Source: Clavibacter sp. A6099
GTDB taxonomy: Bacteria; Actinomycetota; Actinomycetes; Actinomycetales; Microbacteriaceae
DNA: 64,000 bases
Assembly: GCF_021919125.1 (NCBI RefSeq)
Contig: NZ_CP083439.1
Coordinates: forward strand, 744,001 to 808,000
Direction: 5' to 3'
In this document: positions 43,932 through 53,328 of the stretch, in pieces
Layout: each line of letters starts with the position of its first letter
Position numbering within the stretch: position 1 is the stretch's first letter
Translations under genes and position numbers: made by a program
The notes under the pieces: model-generated
Told to the model about the DNA's origin: nothing
The model's input: only the letters and a program-made list of their open reading frames with translations
The model's database searches: none

Positions 43932-44927
43932 ATGAGCTCTGCCGAGAACGCAGCCTCTGCCGAGAACGCAGCCTCTGCCCCGACCCCGACGCACGACGTG
44001 ATCACCATCGGCCGCGTCGGCGTCGACCTCTACCCGCTCCAGGACGGCGTGGGCCTCGAGGACGTCGAGACCTTCGGCAAGTACCTCGGCGGGAGCGCGG
44101 CGAACGTCGCCGTCGCGGCGGCCCGGCACGGCAGATCCGCCGCCCTGATCTCGCGCACGGGCGACGACCCGTTCGGCCGCTACGTCACGCGCGAGCTCGA
44201 GCGCCTCGGCGTCTCCGCGGAGTTCGTGACGCCGATCGACGACCTGCCCACGCCCGTCACCTTCTGCGAGATCTTCCCGCCCGACGACTTCCCCCTCTAC
44301 TTCTACCGCCGCCCGAAGGCGCCCGACCTCTGCATCGAGGCCGACGCGCTCGACCGGGCGGCGATCCAGGGCGCGCGCGTCTACTGGTCCACCGTCACGG
44401 GCCTCAGCGAGGAGCCGAGCCGATCCGCGCACCACGCCGCGTGGGCCGCCCGCGCGCGCCGGCCGCTCACGGTGCTCGACCTCGACTACCGGCCGATGTT
44501 CTGGTCGTCCCCCGCGGACGCGACCCGCGAGGTCGGCCGCGCGCTCGAGCACGTGACCGTCGCCGTCGGCAACCGCGAGGAGTGCGAGATCGCGGTGGGG
44601 GAGACGGATCCGCTCCGGGCCGCCGACGCGCTGCTCGACCGCGGCGTCGAGCTCGCGATCGTCAAGCAGGGTCCGAAGGGCGTGCTCGCGAAGACGCGCG
44701 ACGAGACCGTGGAGGTGCCGCCGTACCCGGTCGAGGTCGTCAACGGGCTCGGCGCGGGCGACGGCTTCGGCGGCGCGCTCGTGCACGGGCTGCTCGCCGG
44801 CTGGGACCTCGAGCGGATCCTGCGCTTCGCCAACGTCGCGGGCGCCATCGTCGCCTCCCGCCGCGAGTGCTCCACCGCCATGCCGACGACCGCCGAGGTC
44901 GAGGCCGTGCTGGAGCGCATCCGATGA
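43932..44927 (+). CDS. iolC: 5-dehydro-2-deoxygluconokinase
   Basis: IolC phosphorylates 5-dehydro-2-deoxygluconate in myo-inositol breakdown. The 331-residue PfkB-family protein has ITIGRVGVDLYPLQDGVGLE near 24-43, a GGSAANVAVAAARHGR motif (about 54-69), DLDYRPMFW (about 180-188) as in IolC, and the anion-hole/catalytic NGLGAGDGFGGALVHG (about 271-286). The first 17 residues contain SAENAA twice, from a perfect 18-bp tandem duplication, and add nothing recognisable to the fold. It is first in an operon with ATGA overlap to the next gene. Confidence 0.93.
   Translation: MSSAENAASAENAASAPTPTHDVITIGRVGVDLYPLQDGVGLEDVETFGKYLGGSAANVAVAAARHGRSAALISRTGDDPFGRYVTRELERLGVSAEFVTPIDDLPTPVTFCEIFPPDDFPLYFYRRPKAPDLCIEADALDRAAIQGARVYWSTVTGLSEEPSRSAHHAAWAARARRPLTVLDLDYRPMFWSSPADATREVGRALEHVTVAVGNREECEIAVGETDPLRAADALLDRGVELAIVKQGPKGVLAKTRDETVEVPPYPVEVVNGLGAGDGFGGALVHGLLAGWDLERILRFANVAGAIVASRRECSTAMPTTAEVEAVLERIR
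43939..43974 (+). repeat. 18-bp tandem duplication in the iolC start region
   Basis: TCTGCCGAGAACGCAGCC occurs twice in direct succession just after the ATG and adds six residues in frame. Confidence 0.85.
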
Positions 44928-45865
44928 CGTCGGTCGACGCGACCCGGGCGCCTGCCGAGGCGCTCCGCGCGGGTGATCTGCCGGGCGCGCTCCAGGCGCT
45001 CCGCGACGTGCGCGCCACGGATCCCGACGCCGTCGCCCGCGCGCTCGCCGGCCGCGTCCGCCGCCCGCTGATCCGCGACGACGGCCGCCTGCTCATCGTC
45101 GCCGCCGACCACCCCGCCCGTGGCGCGCTCGGCGTCGGCGACGACCCCATGGCGCTCGCCGACCGCGACGAGCTGCTCGCCGGCCTCGCCACCGCCCTCA
45201 CGCGCGACGGCGTCGACGGCGTGCTCGGCACCCCGGACATCGTCGACGACCTCGCGCTCCTCGGCCTCCTCGACGACAAGGTGGTCGTCGGATCCATGAA
45301 CCGCGGCGGCCTCCGCGGCGCCGTCTTCGAGATGGACGACCGCTTCACGGCCTACGACGTCGCCGGGATCATCCGCGACGGGCTCGACTTCGCGAAGACG
45401 CTCGTGCGTATCGCCCTGGGCGACGCCGGCACGGCCGCGACCCTCGAGGCCAACGCGCGCGCGGTCGACGACGCGGTGCGCGCCGGCCTGCCGATCATGC
45501 TCGAGCCGTTCATGAGCGCGTGGCAGGACGGCCGCATCGTCAACGACCTCACGCCCGACGCCGTCATCACCTCCATCGCCGTCGCGTCGGGCCTCGGCTC
45601 GTCGTCCGCGCGCACGTGGATGAAGCTGCCCGTCGTCGACGACATGGCCCGCGTCATGGCCGCGACCACCCTGCCCACGCTGCTGCTCGGCGGGGATCCG
45701 CAGGGCGCGAGCGAGGACACCTGGGCCGGCTGGGAGCACGCGCTCGACCTCCCCGGCGTCCGCGGCCTCGTCGTCGGCCGCACGCTCATCCACCCGGCCG
45801 ACGGCGACGTCGCGCGCGCGGTCGACCAGGCCGTCGACCTCGTGCACGGCCGCGCCCGCCCCTGA
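44924..45865 (+). CDS. Cgl0159 family (beta/alpha)8-barrel aldolase, probable inositol-pathway aldolase
   Basis: The 313-residue protein belongs to the aldolase-like family named after Corynebacterium Cgl0159, which sits between iolC and iolA in actinobacterial iol clusters. It probably replaces IolJ, splitting 6-phospho-5-dehydro-2-deoxygluconate into dihydroxyacetone phosphate and malonate semialdehyde; that role is inferred from position. Visible features are RLLIVAADHPARGALG (about 53-68), VGSMNRGGLRGAVFEMDDRF, DFAKTLVRIALGD with a candidate Schiff-base Lys, and TWMKLPVVDDMARVM. The ATGA overlap with iolC implies coupled translation. Confidence 0.8.
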   Translation: MTSVDATRAPAEALRAGDLPGALQALRDVRATDPDAVARALAGRVRRPLIRDDGRLLIVAADHPARGALGVGDDPMALADRDELLAGLATALTRDGVDGVLGTPDIVDDLALLGLLDDKVVVGSMNRGGLRGAVFEMDDRFTAYDVAGIIRDGLDFAKTLVRIALGDAGTAATLEANARAVDDAVRAGLPIMLEPFMSAWQDGRIVNDLTPDAVITSIAVASGLGSSSARTWMKLPVVDDMARVMAATTLPTLLLGGDPQGASEDTWAGWEHALDLPGVRGLVVGRTLIHPADGDVARAVDQAVDLVHGRARP

Positions 45866-45928
45866 CCCCGAAGACCGACCCGACCCGTCCACCACCCGCC
45901 ACCGCCACTGCCACTGCCTGAGGACACC

Positions 45929-47434
45929 ATGACCGACACCGCCCCGCTCCCCGTCGTCCCGCACTGGATCGACGGCGCCCGCTCGCCCTCGACCTCCGGC
46001 CGCACCGCCCCGGTCTACGACCCGGCCCGCGGCGTCGTCACGAAGGAGGTCGCGCTCGCGGACGCCACGGAGATCGAGCGCGCGATCGCATCGGCCCACG
46101 CCGCGTTCCCCGCCTGGCGCGACCTCTCGCTCGCCAAGCGGCAGGCGATCCTCTTCCGCTTCCGCGAGCTGCTCGAGGCCGAGAAGGGCGAGCTGGCGGA
46201 GATCATCACGTCGGAGCACGGCAAGGTCGTGAGCGACGCGCTCGGCGAGATCACGCGCGGCCAGGAGGTCGTGGAGTTCGCGACGGGCCTCGCGCACCAC
46301 CTCAAGGGCGAGTACTCGGAGCAGGTGTCCACGGGCGTCGACGTGTACTCCACGAAGCAGCCGCTCGGCGTCGTCGGGATCATCTCGCCCTTCAACTTCC
46401 CGGCGATGGTGCCGATGTGGTTCTTCCCCATCGCCATCGCGGCCGGCAACACGGTGATCCTGAAGCCGAGCGAGAAGGACCCCAGCGCGGCCATCTGGAT
46501 CGCCGAGCTGTGGAAGCGCGCCGGGCTCCCCGACGGCGTCTTCACGGTGCTGAACGGCGACAAGGAGGCGGTGGACGGGCTGCTCACGCACCCGGACGTG
46601 CGCGCGATCTCGTTCGTCGGATCCACGCCCATCGCGCAGTACGTCTACGAGACGGGCACGAAGCACGGCAAGCGCGTGCAGGCCCTCGGCGGCGCCAAGA
46701 ACCACATGCTCGTGCTGCCCGACGCCGACCTCGACCTCGTCGCCGACTCCGCCGTCAACGCGGGCTTCGGCTCGGCGGGCGAGCGCTGCATGGCGATCTC
46801 CGTGGTCGTCGCGGTCGAGCCCGTCGCGGACGCGCTCATCGAGCGGATCACGTCGCGCATGTCGTCCCTGCGGGTCGGCGACGGCCGCCGCGGCTGCGAC
46901 ATGGGGCCGCTCGTGACCGAGGCGCACCGCGACAAGGTGGCCTCCTACATCGCCATCGCGGAGGAGGACGGCGCGCGCGTCGTGGTCGACGGCCGCGGCA
47001 TCGAGGTCGACGGCGAGGCCGACGGCTTCTGGCTCGGCCCGACTCTCATCGACGAGCTGCCCACGAGCTCGCGCGCCTACACGGAGGAGATCTTCGGACC
47101 CGTGCTCGGCGTCGTGCGGGTGCGCACGTACGAGGAGGGCGTCGCGCTCATCAACCAGGGCGCGTTCGGCAACGGCACCGCGATCTTCACGAACGACGGC
47201 GGAGCCGCGCGCCGCTTCCAGAACGAGGTCCAGGTCGGCATGATCGGGATCAACGTCCCCATCCCCGTGCCCGTCGCCACGTTCTCGTTCGGCGGCTGGC
47301 GCTCGAGCCTCTTCGGCGACACCAAGGCCCACGGCGCCGAGGGCGTGCGGTTCTTCACGCAAGCCAAGGCCATCACCAGCCGCTGGCTCGACCCGTCGCA
47401 CGGCGGCGTCGACCTCGGCTTCCCGCAGAACTGA
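45929..47434 (+). CDS. iolA: CoA-acylating methylmalonate/malonate-semialdehyde dehydrogenase
   Basis: This 501-residue aldehyde dehydrogenase (IolA/MmsA) converts malonate semialdehyde to acetyl-CoA and CO2 with NAD and CoA. It has the MmsA-type PFNFPAMVPMWFFPIAIAAG (about 152-171), the FVGSTPIAQYVYETG NAD segment, LGGAKNHMLVLPDADLD, and the catalytic Cys in FGSAGERCMAIS (near 290). VEVPPYP-type kinase motifs are absent, as expected. TGAGGA ten bases before the ATG is the ribosome binding site. This step closes the inositol route. Confidence 0.94.
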   Translation: MTDTAPLPVVPHWIDGARSPSTSGRTAPVYDPARGVVTKEVALADATEIERAIASAHAAFPAWRDLSLAKRQAILFRFRELLEAEKGELAEIITSEHGKVVSDALGEITRGQEVVEFATGLAHHLKGEYSEQVSTGVDVYSTKQPLGVVGIISPFNFPAMVPMWFFPIAIAAGNTVILKPSEKDPSAAIWIAELWKRAGLPDGVFTVLNGDKEAVDGLLTHPDVRAISFVGSTPIAQYVYETGTKHGKRVQALGGAKNHMLVLPDADLDLVADSAVNAGFGSAGERCMAISVVVAVEPVADALIERITSRMSSLRVGDGRRGCDMGPLVTEAHRDKVASYIAIAEEDGARVVVDGRGIEVDGEADGFWLGPTLIDELPTSSRAYTEEIFGPVLGVVRVRTYEEGVALINQGAFGNGTAIFTNDGGAARRFQNEVQVGMIGINVPIPVPVATFSFGGWRSSLFGDTKAHGAEGVRFFTQAKAITSRWLDPSHGGVDLGFPQN

Positions 47435-47490
47435 TCCGCACCCACCCCGCCCGGCCGACCGGGCACCCGACGACGACGACGGAGACGCGC

Positions 47491-48450
47491 ATGACGACGA
47501 ACGAGTGGCTGCACCCCCGCGGGAGCCTCGGGCGGGACGGCTGGGAGACCGTGGTCGACGGATCCCTGCCCGACTGGGAGCACACGGGCCTCCGCGTCGC
47601 CGTGCTCGGCGACGGCGAGGAGCTGGCGCTGCCGGCTGCGGGCGTCGAGCGGATGGTGGTGCCGCTCGCGGGATCCTTCGCCGTGCGGCACCGGGAGGCC
47701 GACGGCGAGGAGCGCGTGACCGACCTCGCGGGCCGCGAGTCGGTCTTCGCGGGACCCACGGACGTGCTCTACCTGTCGTGCGACGCGAGCGCGGTGCTCA
47801 CCGGATCCGGCCGCGTGGCCGTCGCCGAGTCGCCCGCCACCCGGCCCGTGCCGAGCCGCCGCATCGCCCGCGAGGACGTGCCCGTCGAGCTGCGCGGCGC
47901 CGGCCGGTCGAGCCGCCAGGTGCACAACTTCGGGACCCCCGGCACGCCCGGATCCCTCGACGCCGAGCGCCTCATCGTCTGCGAGGTGCTGACGCCCGCC
48001 GAGAACTGGTCGAGCTACCCCGCGCACAAGCACGACGAGGAGAGGCCGGGGGAGGAGTCGGAGCTGGAGGAGATCTACTACTTCGAGACCGCCGTCGGTC
48101 GCGGGCTGGACGCTCCCGCCGACGCGGATCCGTTCGGCCTGTTCCACACGTCGTCCTCGCCCGCGGGCGAGATCGCGATCGACGCCGTGGTGCGCACGGG
48201 CGACGTCGCGCTCGTGCCCTACGGCTACCACGGGCCCGCCGTCGCGGCGCCCGGCTACGACCTCTACTACCTCAACGTCATGGCGGGCCCGGGCGCCGAC
48301 CGCGCCTGGCTCATCAGCGACCACCCCGCGCACGGCTGGATCCGCGGCACGTGGGCCGGGCAGGAGATCGACCCGCGTCTGCCGTTCGCCCCCGACGCCG
48401 CCCCCACGCCCGCCGCGACCGCATCCGACCAGGGAGCCCCGACCCCATGA
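47491..48450 (+). CDS. iolB: 5-deoxy-glucuronate isomerase
   Basis: IolB isomerises 5-deoxyglucuronate to 5-dehydro-2-deoxygluconate. The 319-residue double-cupin protein has metal-binding motifs typical of the family: SSYPAHKHDEERPGEES (about 171-187), LEEIYYFE, and VALVPYGYHGPAVAAPGYDL (about 237-256) with LYYLNVMAGP. The gene ends with an ATGA overlap into iolD. The last 20 residues are a Pro/Ala-rich tail. Confidence 0.93.
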   Translation: MTTNEWLHPRGSLGRDGWETVVDGSLPDWEHTGLRVAVLGDGEELALPAAGVERMVVPLAGSFAVRHREADGEERVTDLAGRESVFAGPTDVLYLSCDASAVLTGSGRVAVAESPATRPVPSRRIAREDVPVELRGAGRSSRQVHNFGTPGTPGSLDAERLIVCEVLTPAENWSSYPAHKHDEERPGEESELEEIYYFETAVGRGLDAPADADPFGLFHTSSSPAGEIAIDAVVRTGDVALVPYGYHGPAVAAPGYDLYYLNVMAGPGADRAWLISDHPAHGWIRGTWAGQEIDPRLPFAPDAAPTPAATASDQGAPTP

Positions 48451-50363
48451 CCGAGCCCACCACACGCATGACCGTCAGCCAGGCGCTCGTCGCGTTCCTC
48501 GCGAACCAGTGGACGGTCGACGGCGACCACCGCGAGCGCACCATCCCCGGCGTCTTCGGGATCTTCGGCCACGGCAACGTCGCCGGCATCGGCCAGGCGC
48601 TCATGCAGGCCAACGCGCAGGATCCCGACCTCATGCCGTACCACCAGGCCCGCAACGAGCAGGCGATGGTGCACCAGTCCGTCGGCTTCGCGCGCATGCA
48701 CCGCCGCCTCGCCACGTACGCGAGCGCCGCGTCCGTCGGGCCGGGCGCCGCGAACATGCTCACGGGCGCGGCCCTCGCGACGGCCAACCGGCTGCCGGCG
48801 CTGCTCCTGCCGAGCGACACCTTCGCGACCCGGGTGGCGGATCCGGTGCTGCAGCAGCTCGAGCACCCGCATGACACCGGCATCTCGGTGAACGACGCCT
48901 TCCGCCCGCTGTCCCGCTTCTTCGACCGCGTGCAGCGGCCCGAGCAGCTGTACTCGATCGCGCTCGCCGCGATGCGCGTGCTCACCGACCCGGCCGAGAC
49001 GGGCGCCGTCACCATCGCGCTGCCCGAGGACGTGCAGGCGGAGGCGCTCGACGTGCCGCTCGCGTTCCTCGCGCCGCGCGAGTGGCACCTGCGCCGGCCG
49101 CTACCGGAGCGCGGGCCGCTCGCGCGCGCCGTGCAGGCGATCCGCGACGCGCGCACGCCGCTGATCGTCGCGGGCGGTGGCGTGATCTACTCGGCGGCCG
49201 AGCTGGCGCTGCTGCGCTTCGCCGAGGCCACGGGAATCCCGGTCGGCACCACGCAGGCCGGCGGCGGATCCCTCGCCTGGGACCACCCGCAGTACGTCGG
49301 CGGCGTCGGCGCCACCGGATCCACCGCCGCGAACCGCCTCGCGGCCGAGGCCGACGTGGTGATCGGCATCGGCACGCGCTACTCCGACTTCACGACCGCG
49401 AGCCGCACGGCGTTCCAGCGTCCGGACGTGACCTTCGTGAACGTCAACGTCGCCGCGTTCGACGCCTACAAGCACGGCACGCAGCTGCCCGTCGTGGCCG
49501 ACGCGCGCGAGACCCTCGAGGCGCTGATCGAGGCGCTCGTCGGCACGCGCGTCGACGCCGCGTACGCCGACCGCATCGCCCGCGAGAAGCGCGAGTGGGA
49601 CGCCGCCGTCGACCGCGCGCTCGCCCCCACGGCCGGATCCCTGCCCGGCCAGCCCGAGATCATCGGCGCCGTGCAGGCCGCGAGCGACCCGCGCGACGTC
49701 GTCGTGCAGGCGGCCGGATCCCTGCCCGGCGACCTCCACAAGCTGTGGCGCGTGCGCGACGCCCTGGGCTACCACGTGGAGTACGCGTTCTCGTGCATGG
49801 GCTACGAGATCCCCGGCGGCCTCGGCGTGAAGCGCGGGGCGGAGGCGTACGGCGACGACCGCGACGTGATCGTCATGGTCGGCGACGGCTCCTACCTCAT
49901 GCTGCACACGGAGCTCGTGACCGCGGTGGCCGAGGGCATCAAGATCATCGTCATCGTGATCCAGAACCACGGCTACGCGTCCATCGGCCACCTCTCCGAG
50001 ACGGTCGGCACCGAGCGCTTCGGCACCCGCTACCGGGCGCTGGATGCGGTGACCCGCAACTTCGAGGGCCGCGAGCCGCTGCCCGTCGACCTCGCGGCGA
50101 ACGCCCGCAGCTACGGCGTGGACGTGATCGAGGTCGCCCCCGGCCCGGACGCCACGACCGCGCTCGGGGCCGCCGTGCGGCGCGCGAAGGCGTCCGACCG
50201 CACCACCGTGATCCACGTCGAGTCCGACCCGCTCGTCTACGGCCCCGACGGCGAGGGCTGGTGGGACGTGCCCGTGCCCGGCGTCTCCGATATGCCGTCC
50301 ACGCAGGCGGCGCACGCGGAGTACGTGGAGCGGAAGAGGGCGCAGCGGCCGCTGCTCGGCTGA
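48447..50363 (+). CDS. iolD: 3D-(3,5/4)-trihydroxycyclohexane-1,2-dione acylhydrolase
   Basis: IolD opens the inositol ring with thiamine diphosphate. The 638-residue protein begins RMTVSQALVAFLANQWTVDG, as in IolD, and has the GIFGHGNVAGIGQALMQA segment, YHQARNEQAMVHQSVGFARM with the catalytic Glu, the central Rossmann domain (VIGIGTRYSDFTTA), and the ThDP/Mg motif GDGSYLMLHTELVTA ending in NHGYAS (about 475-510). It is the last gene of the iolC operon. No iolE is present between here and the right edge. Confidence 0.96.
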   Translation: MTEPTTRMTVSQALVAFLANQWTVDGDHRERTIPGVFGIFGHGNVAGIGQALMQANAQDPDLMPYHQARNEQAMVHQSVGFARMHRRLATYASAASVGPGAANMLTGAALATANRLPALLLPSDTFATRVADPVLQQLEHPHDTGISVNDAFRPLSRFFDRVQRPEQLYSIALAAMRVLTDPAETGAVTIALPEDVQAEALDVPLAFLAPREWHLRRPLPERGPLARAVQAIRDARTPLIVAGGGVIYSAAELALLRFAEATGIPVGTTQAGGGSLAWDHPQYVGGVGATGSTAANRLAAEADVVIGIGTRYSDFTTASRTAFQRPDVTFVNVNVAAFDAYKHGTQLPVVADARETLEALIEALVGTRVDAAYADRIAREKREWDAAVDRALAPTAGSLPGQPEIIGAVQAASDPRDVVVQAAGSLPGDLHKLWRVRDALGYHVEYAFSCMGYEIPGGLGVKRGAEAYGDDRDVIVMVGDGSYLMLHTELVTAVAEGIKIIVIVIQNHGYASIGHLSETVGTERFGTRYRALDAVTRNFEGREPLPVDLAANARSYGVDVIEVAPGPDATTALGAAVRRAKASDRTTVIHVESDPLVYGPDGEGWWDVPVPGVSDMPSTQAAHAEYVERKRAQRPLLG

Positions 50364-50408
50364 CGCGGTCGCGGTCGTCGCGGCCGCCCTGTCCGCGCGG
50401 ATGCTATT

Positions 50409-50418
50409 TCCTATAGGA
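50409..50418 (+). promoter_or_regulatory. TCCTATAGGA operator/promoter of the isomerase operon
   Basis: TCCTATAGGA is a perfect ten-base palindrome that includes a -10-like TATAGG. The same palindrome lies upstream of the dihydroxyacetone-kinase-type gene at 58762-58771. At this GC content well under 0.1 chance copies are expected in 64 kb. Confidence 0.7.
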
Positions 50419-50463
50419 TCTTGACCCCGGGCGTCCGGGACCCGACGACCGCGATGGAGCAGC

Positions 50464-51444
50464 ATGCCGGACACCCCCGCGACCCACCCCGCGCCCGCCG
50501 ACCGAATCGCACCGGCGTTCAGCGCCGCGGACTGGCCCATCGCCACCTGCCTGCACTCGTTCGCGACGGTCGGCCGCGACGGCACCGCCCTCCACGACGC
50601 CGACGTCGCCGTCTGGGATCGCATGTTCGCCGACATCGCGCGCGAGGGCTTCACCCTCGCCGAGCTCGCCGACAGCCACGTCCGGCCCGCCGACCTCGAG
50701 CCCGCCCGCCGCGACGAGCTCGTCTCCATCGCGCGGGACCACGGCGTCGGCATCCCGTCGGTGCACCTGCAGCGGCAGAGCGTGATCATGCCGGGCGCAG
50801 AGGCGCGCAACCTCGCCTACGCGCATCGCACCATCGACGCGATCGCCGAGATGGGCATGGAGGTCTTCTCGACCGGCCTGCACCAGCCGTTCAGCGTGGC
50901 GCAGCGGAAGGCGCTGTGGTTCTGGACCGCCGAGGGCCCGAAGGACCCCGACGATCCCGAGGTGTGGGACGCCGCCGTCACGCGCCTCCGCGAGCTCGGC
51001 CGGCACGCCGCCGACCTCGGCCTCCGCATGGCGCTCGAGATGTACGAGGACACCTACCTCGGCACGGCCGACAGCGCCGTGCGGCTCGTGGAGGAGATCG
51101 GCCTCGACAACGTGGGCCTCAACCCCGACGTCGCGAACCTCATCCGCCTGCACCGCCCGGTCGAGAGCTGGCGCGAGCTGTACGCGAAGACGCTGCCGTA
51201 CGCCAACTACTGGCACGTGAAGAACTACATGCGCGACGAGGCGGCCGACGGCAGCTGGGCGACCAGCGTGCCCACGACCATGAAGGCCGGCCTCATCGAC
51301 TACCGGCAGGTGATCCGCGACGCGGTCGAGCTCGGCTTCGACGGGATCATCCTCACCGAGCAGTACGGCGGCGACAGCCTCGGCGTCTGCGCGGAGAACC
51401 GCGAGTACATCCGCACGCTGCTGCCGCAGACGCGCGACGCATAG
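50464..51444 (+). CDS. sugar phosphate isomerase/epimerase-type TIM-barrel protein
   Basis: The 326-residue protein is an AP-endonuclease-2-like TIM barrel. The segments EGFTLAELADSHVRPADLE, GIPSVHLQRQ, LRMALEMYEDTYLG with a metal-ligand Glu, NVGLNPDVANLIRL and ANYWHVKNYM with a His form the expected metal site, and GIILTEQYGGDS closes the barrel. Relatives include EryC-like tetrulose-phosphate racemases, apiose isomerases and IolE; it lacks IolE hallmarks. The TCCTATAGGA site links it to the kinase/RpiB/TPI-like operon, so a tetrose or branched-sugar substrate is my best guess. Confidence 0.75.
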   Translation: MPDTPATHPAPADRIAPAFSAADWPIATCLHSFATVGRDGTALHDADVAVWDRMFADIAREGFTLAELADSHVRPADLEPARRDELVSIARDHGVGIPSVHLQRQSVIMPGAEARNLAYAHRTIDAIAEMGMEVFSTGLHQPFSVAQRKALWFWTAEGPKDPDDPEVWDAAVTRLRELGRHAADLGLRMALEMYEDTYLGTADSAVRLVEEIGLDNVGLNPDVANLIRLHRPVESWRELYAKTLPYANYWHVKNYMRDEAADGSWATSVPTTMKAGLIDYRQVIRDAVELGFDGIILTEQYGGDSLGVCAENREYIRTLLPQTRDA

Positions 51445-51455
51445 GAGAGGGCACC

Positions 51456-52424
51456 ATGACCGACCAGCACAGCACCGCACGCAGCATCGCCATCGTCGGA
51501 TCCGGGTACATGGGCGGCGGCATCGCGCAGGTGCTCGCGCTCGCAGGCGCCCGGGTGCGCATCGCCGACATCTCGGAGGAGATCGCCGTCGCCAACCACG
51601 CGCGCCTGCTGGAGGAGGCGGCGAGGTTCGTCGCCGACGGGCTGTTCCCGGCCGACGCCGTGGAGCGGATCCGCGCGGCCGTGACCCCCGCCGCGTCCAT
51701 CGAGGAGGCCGTCGCCGACGCCGACTTCATCGAGGAGGCCGTGCCCGAGAAGCTCGAGATCAAGCACGCGACGCTGCGGCGGATCTCGGCGGCAGCGCGG
51801 CCCGATGCCGTCATCGGATCCAACACCTCCACAATCCTCATCGGCTCGCTCGCCGAGGCCGTCACGAACCCCGAGCGGTTCCTCGGCGTGCACTTCTCGA
51901 ACCCGGCGCCGTTCATCCCGGGCGTCGAGCTGATCCCGCACGCGGGCACCGACGAGCGGGCAGTCACCATGGCCGAGGAGATCGTCGCGGCCACGGGCAA
52001 GGAGACCGCGCGCGTCACCGACTCCACGGGCTTCGTGCTCAACCGCCTGCAGTACGCGCTCTTCCACGAGGCCACGCAGATCGTGGAGGAGGGCATCGCG
52101 ACCCCCGAGGACATCGACACGATCGTCCGCACGACCTTCGGCTTCCGCCTGCCGGTCTTCGGGCCGTTCGCGATCGCCGACATGGCCGGCCTCGACGTGT
52201 ACGCGTTCTGCTACGCGTCGCTGCAGACCCGCTGGCCCGAGCGCTTCGCGACGCCCGCGTCGCTCCAAGAGCATGTCGACGCCGGCGAGTACGGCACCAA
52301 GACCGGATCCGGCTACCTCGACGTGCCCGCCGAGCGCACCGCGGCGCTCGTCGCGTACCGCAACAAGGCGTACGTCGCGATCAAGCAGCTGATGGACGAG
52401 CTGGGGCCGGCGCCGATCGGCTAG
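51456..52424 (+). CDS. 3-hydroxyacyl-CoA dehydrogenase-like sugar acid/polyol dehydrogenase
   Basis: The 322-residue protein has the 3HAD fold: Rossmann motif AIVGSGYMGGGIAQVLALAG (about 11-30), SNTSTILIG (about 127-135), the catalytic dyad region HFSNPAPFIPGVELIP (His and Glu), and a C-terminal helical domain with LNRLQYALFHEATQIVEEG. Members outside fatty-acid metabolism oxidise small hydroxy acids such as L-gulonate or threonate. GGAGAGG about seven bases before the ATG supports the start, and the gene follows the isomerase by 11 bases, so a carbohydrate substrate is more likely than an acyl-CoA. Confidence 0.85.
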   Translation: MTDQHSTARSIAIVGSGYMGGGIAQVLALAGARVRIADISEEIAVANHARLLEEAARFVADGLFPADAVERIRAAVTPAASIEEAVADADFIEEAVPEKLEIKHATLRRISAAARPDAVIGSNTSTILIGSLAEAVTNPERFLGVHFSNPAPFIPGVELIPHAGTDERAVTMAEEIVAATGKETARVTDSTGFVLNRLQYALFHEATQIVEEGIATPEDIDTIVRTTFGFRLPVFGPFAIADMAGLDVYAFCYASLQTRWPERFATPASLQEHVDAGEYGTKTGSGYLDVPAERTAALVAYRNKAYVAIKQLMDELGPAPIG

Positions 52425-52459
52425 CTGCCGTGCGGTACCGGCCCGCGAGCGCCCGTGCC

Positions 52460-53209
52460 TCAGTGCGTCCGCTGCGCGAGCATCGCGAGGACGTCCGCGT
52501 GGCGGCCCTCGGCCTCGGCGTCGCGGAGGAACCGCACGCGCTGCACGAGCACCTCCTCCACGTCGCTCTGCCGCTCGAGGATCCCCATGACCTCGTCGCG
52601 GAACTCGTCGAGCGGCATCGCGGACTCCTCGTCCTGCTGCCCCATGAGGGTCGTCCGGACCGCGGGCGGCACCAGCTCGATCACCTGGAGGGGCGTGCCG
52701 GACCACTGCACGCGCAGGCTCTGCGTGAACGAGTGCACGGCGGCCTTCGTGGCCGAGTAGGTCGGCGTCGCGGGCAGGGGCACGGAGGCGAGCCCCGAGG
52801 ACACGGTCATGAGCACGCCGTCGGGCTTCGCCGCGAGCCAGGGCCCGAAGGCCGCGGCCGTGCGGATCGTGCCGAGCAGGTTCGTCGTGATGGTCGCCTC
52901 CGCGACCTCGAGGTGCGCCGGGTCGCGCAGGTCCTCGGGGAGCATGACGCCGGCCATCGTGACGACCGCGTCGAGGTCGGGGTGCTCGCGGGTCACTCGT
53001 TCTGCGGCCGCGGCGATGGACGCGGGATCCGTGACGTCGAGCTCGACGGCGTGCATGCCGGGGTGCGTGGCGACGATGTCGTCGAGCAGCGCCCGGCGGC
53101 GGCCGGCGACGATGACGGTGTCGCCGCGGGCCTGCATGCGCTCGGCGAGGCCGAGGCCGATGCCCGACGTCGCTCCGGTGATCAGGACGGTGCTGCCGCT
53201 GGTCTTCAT
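52460..53209 (-). CDS. short-chain dehydrogenase/reductase (DltE-like)
   Basis: The 249-residue SDR has VLITGATSGIGLGLAERM (about 8-25), an AGRRRALLDD segment favouring NADP, the DLDAVVTMAGVMLPEDL region where NNAG is replaced by TMAG, and VSSGLASVPLPATPTYSATK with catalytic Ser, Tyr and Lys (about 141-160). SDRs with MAG in place of NNAG resemble DltE-type proteins. The C-terminal region contains DVEEVLVQRVRFLRDAEAEG. It is divergent from an XRE-family regulator that may control it. GGAGGAGG lies directly upstream of the ATG. Confidence 0.88.
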   Translation of the reverse strand: MKTSGSTVLITGATSGIGLGLAERMQARGDTVIVAGRRRALLDDIVATHPGMHAVELDVTDPASIAAAAERVTREHPDLDAVVTMAGVMLPEDLRDPAHLEVAEATITTNLLGTIRTAAAFGPWLAAKPDGVLMTVSSGLASVPLPATPTYSATKAAVHSFTQSLRVQWSGTPLQVIELVPPAVRTTLMGQQDEESAMPLDEFRDEVMGILERQSDVEEVLVQRVRFLRDAEAEGRHADVLAMLAQRTH

Positions 53210-53304
53210 GGTGCCTCCTCCGCGGGGCCGTGCGCCCCGTCGTCGTCCAGCCTGCGTCGGACGCGGCCGGCCGGGAAGGGAGCGCGCATCGGGGGAGCGG
53301 CGGT

Positions 53305-53328
53305 CCCTGGATGAGCGGCGCACCAGGG
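53305..53328. promoter_or_regulatory. inverted repeat between SDR and XRE-regulator genes
   Basis: CCCTGG (53305-53310) and CCAGGG (53323-53328) flank a 12-base spacer, 14 bases before the regulator's ATG. This is a plausible autoregulatory site. Confidence 0.45.

Noticed and set aside
50464-51444. Annotation of the TIM-barrel isomerase as IolE (inosose dehydratase)
   Set aside because: It is larger than IolE, lacks IolE-like sequence as far as I recall, and has its own promoter/operator shared with the kinase operon rather than with iol genes.
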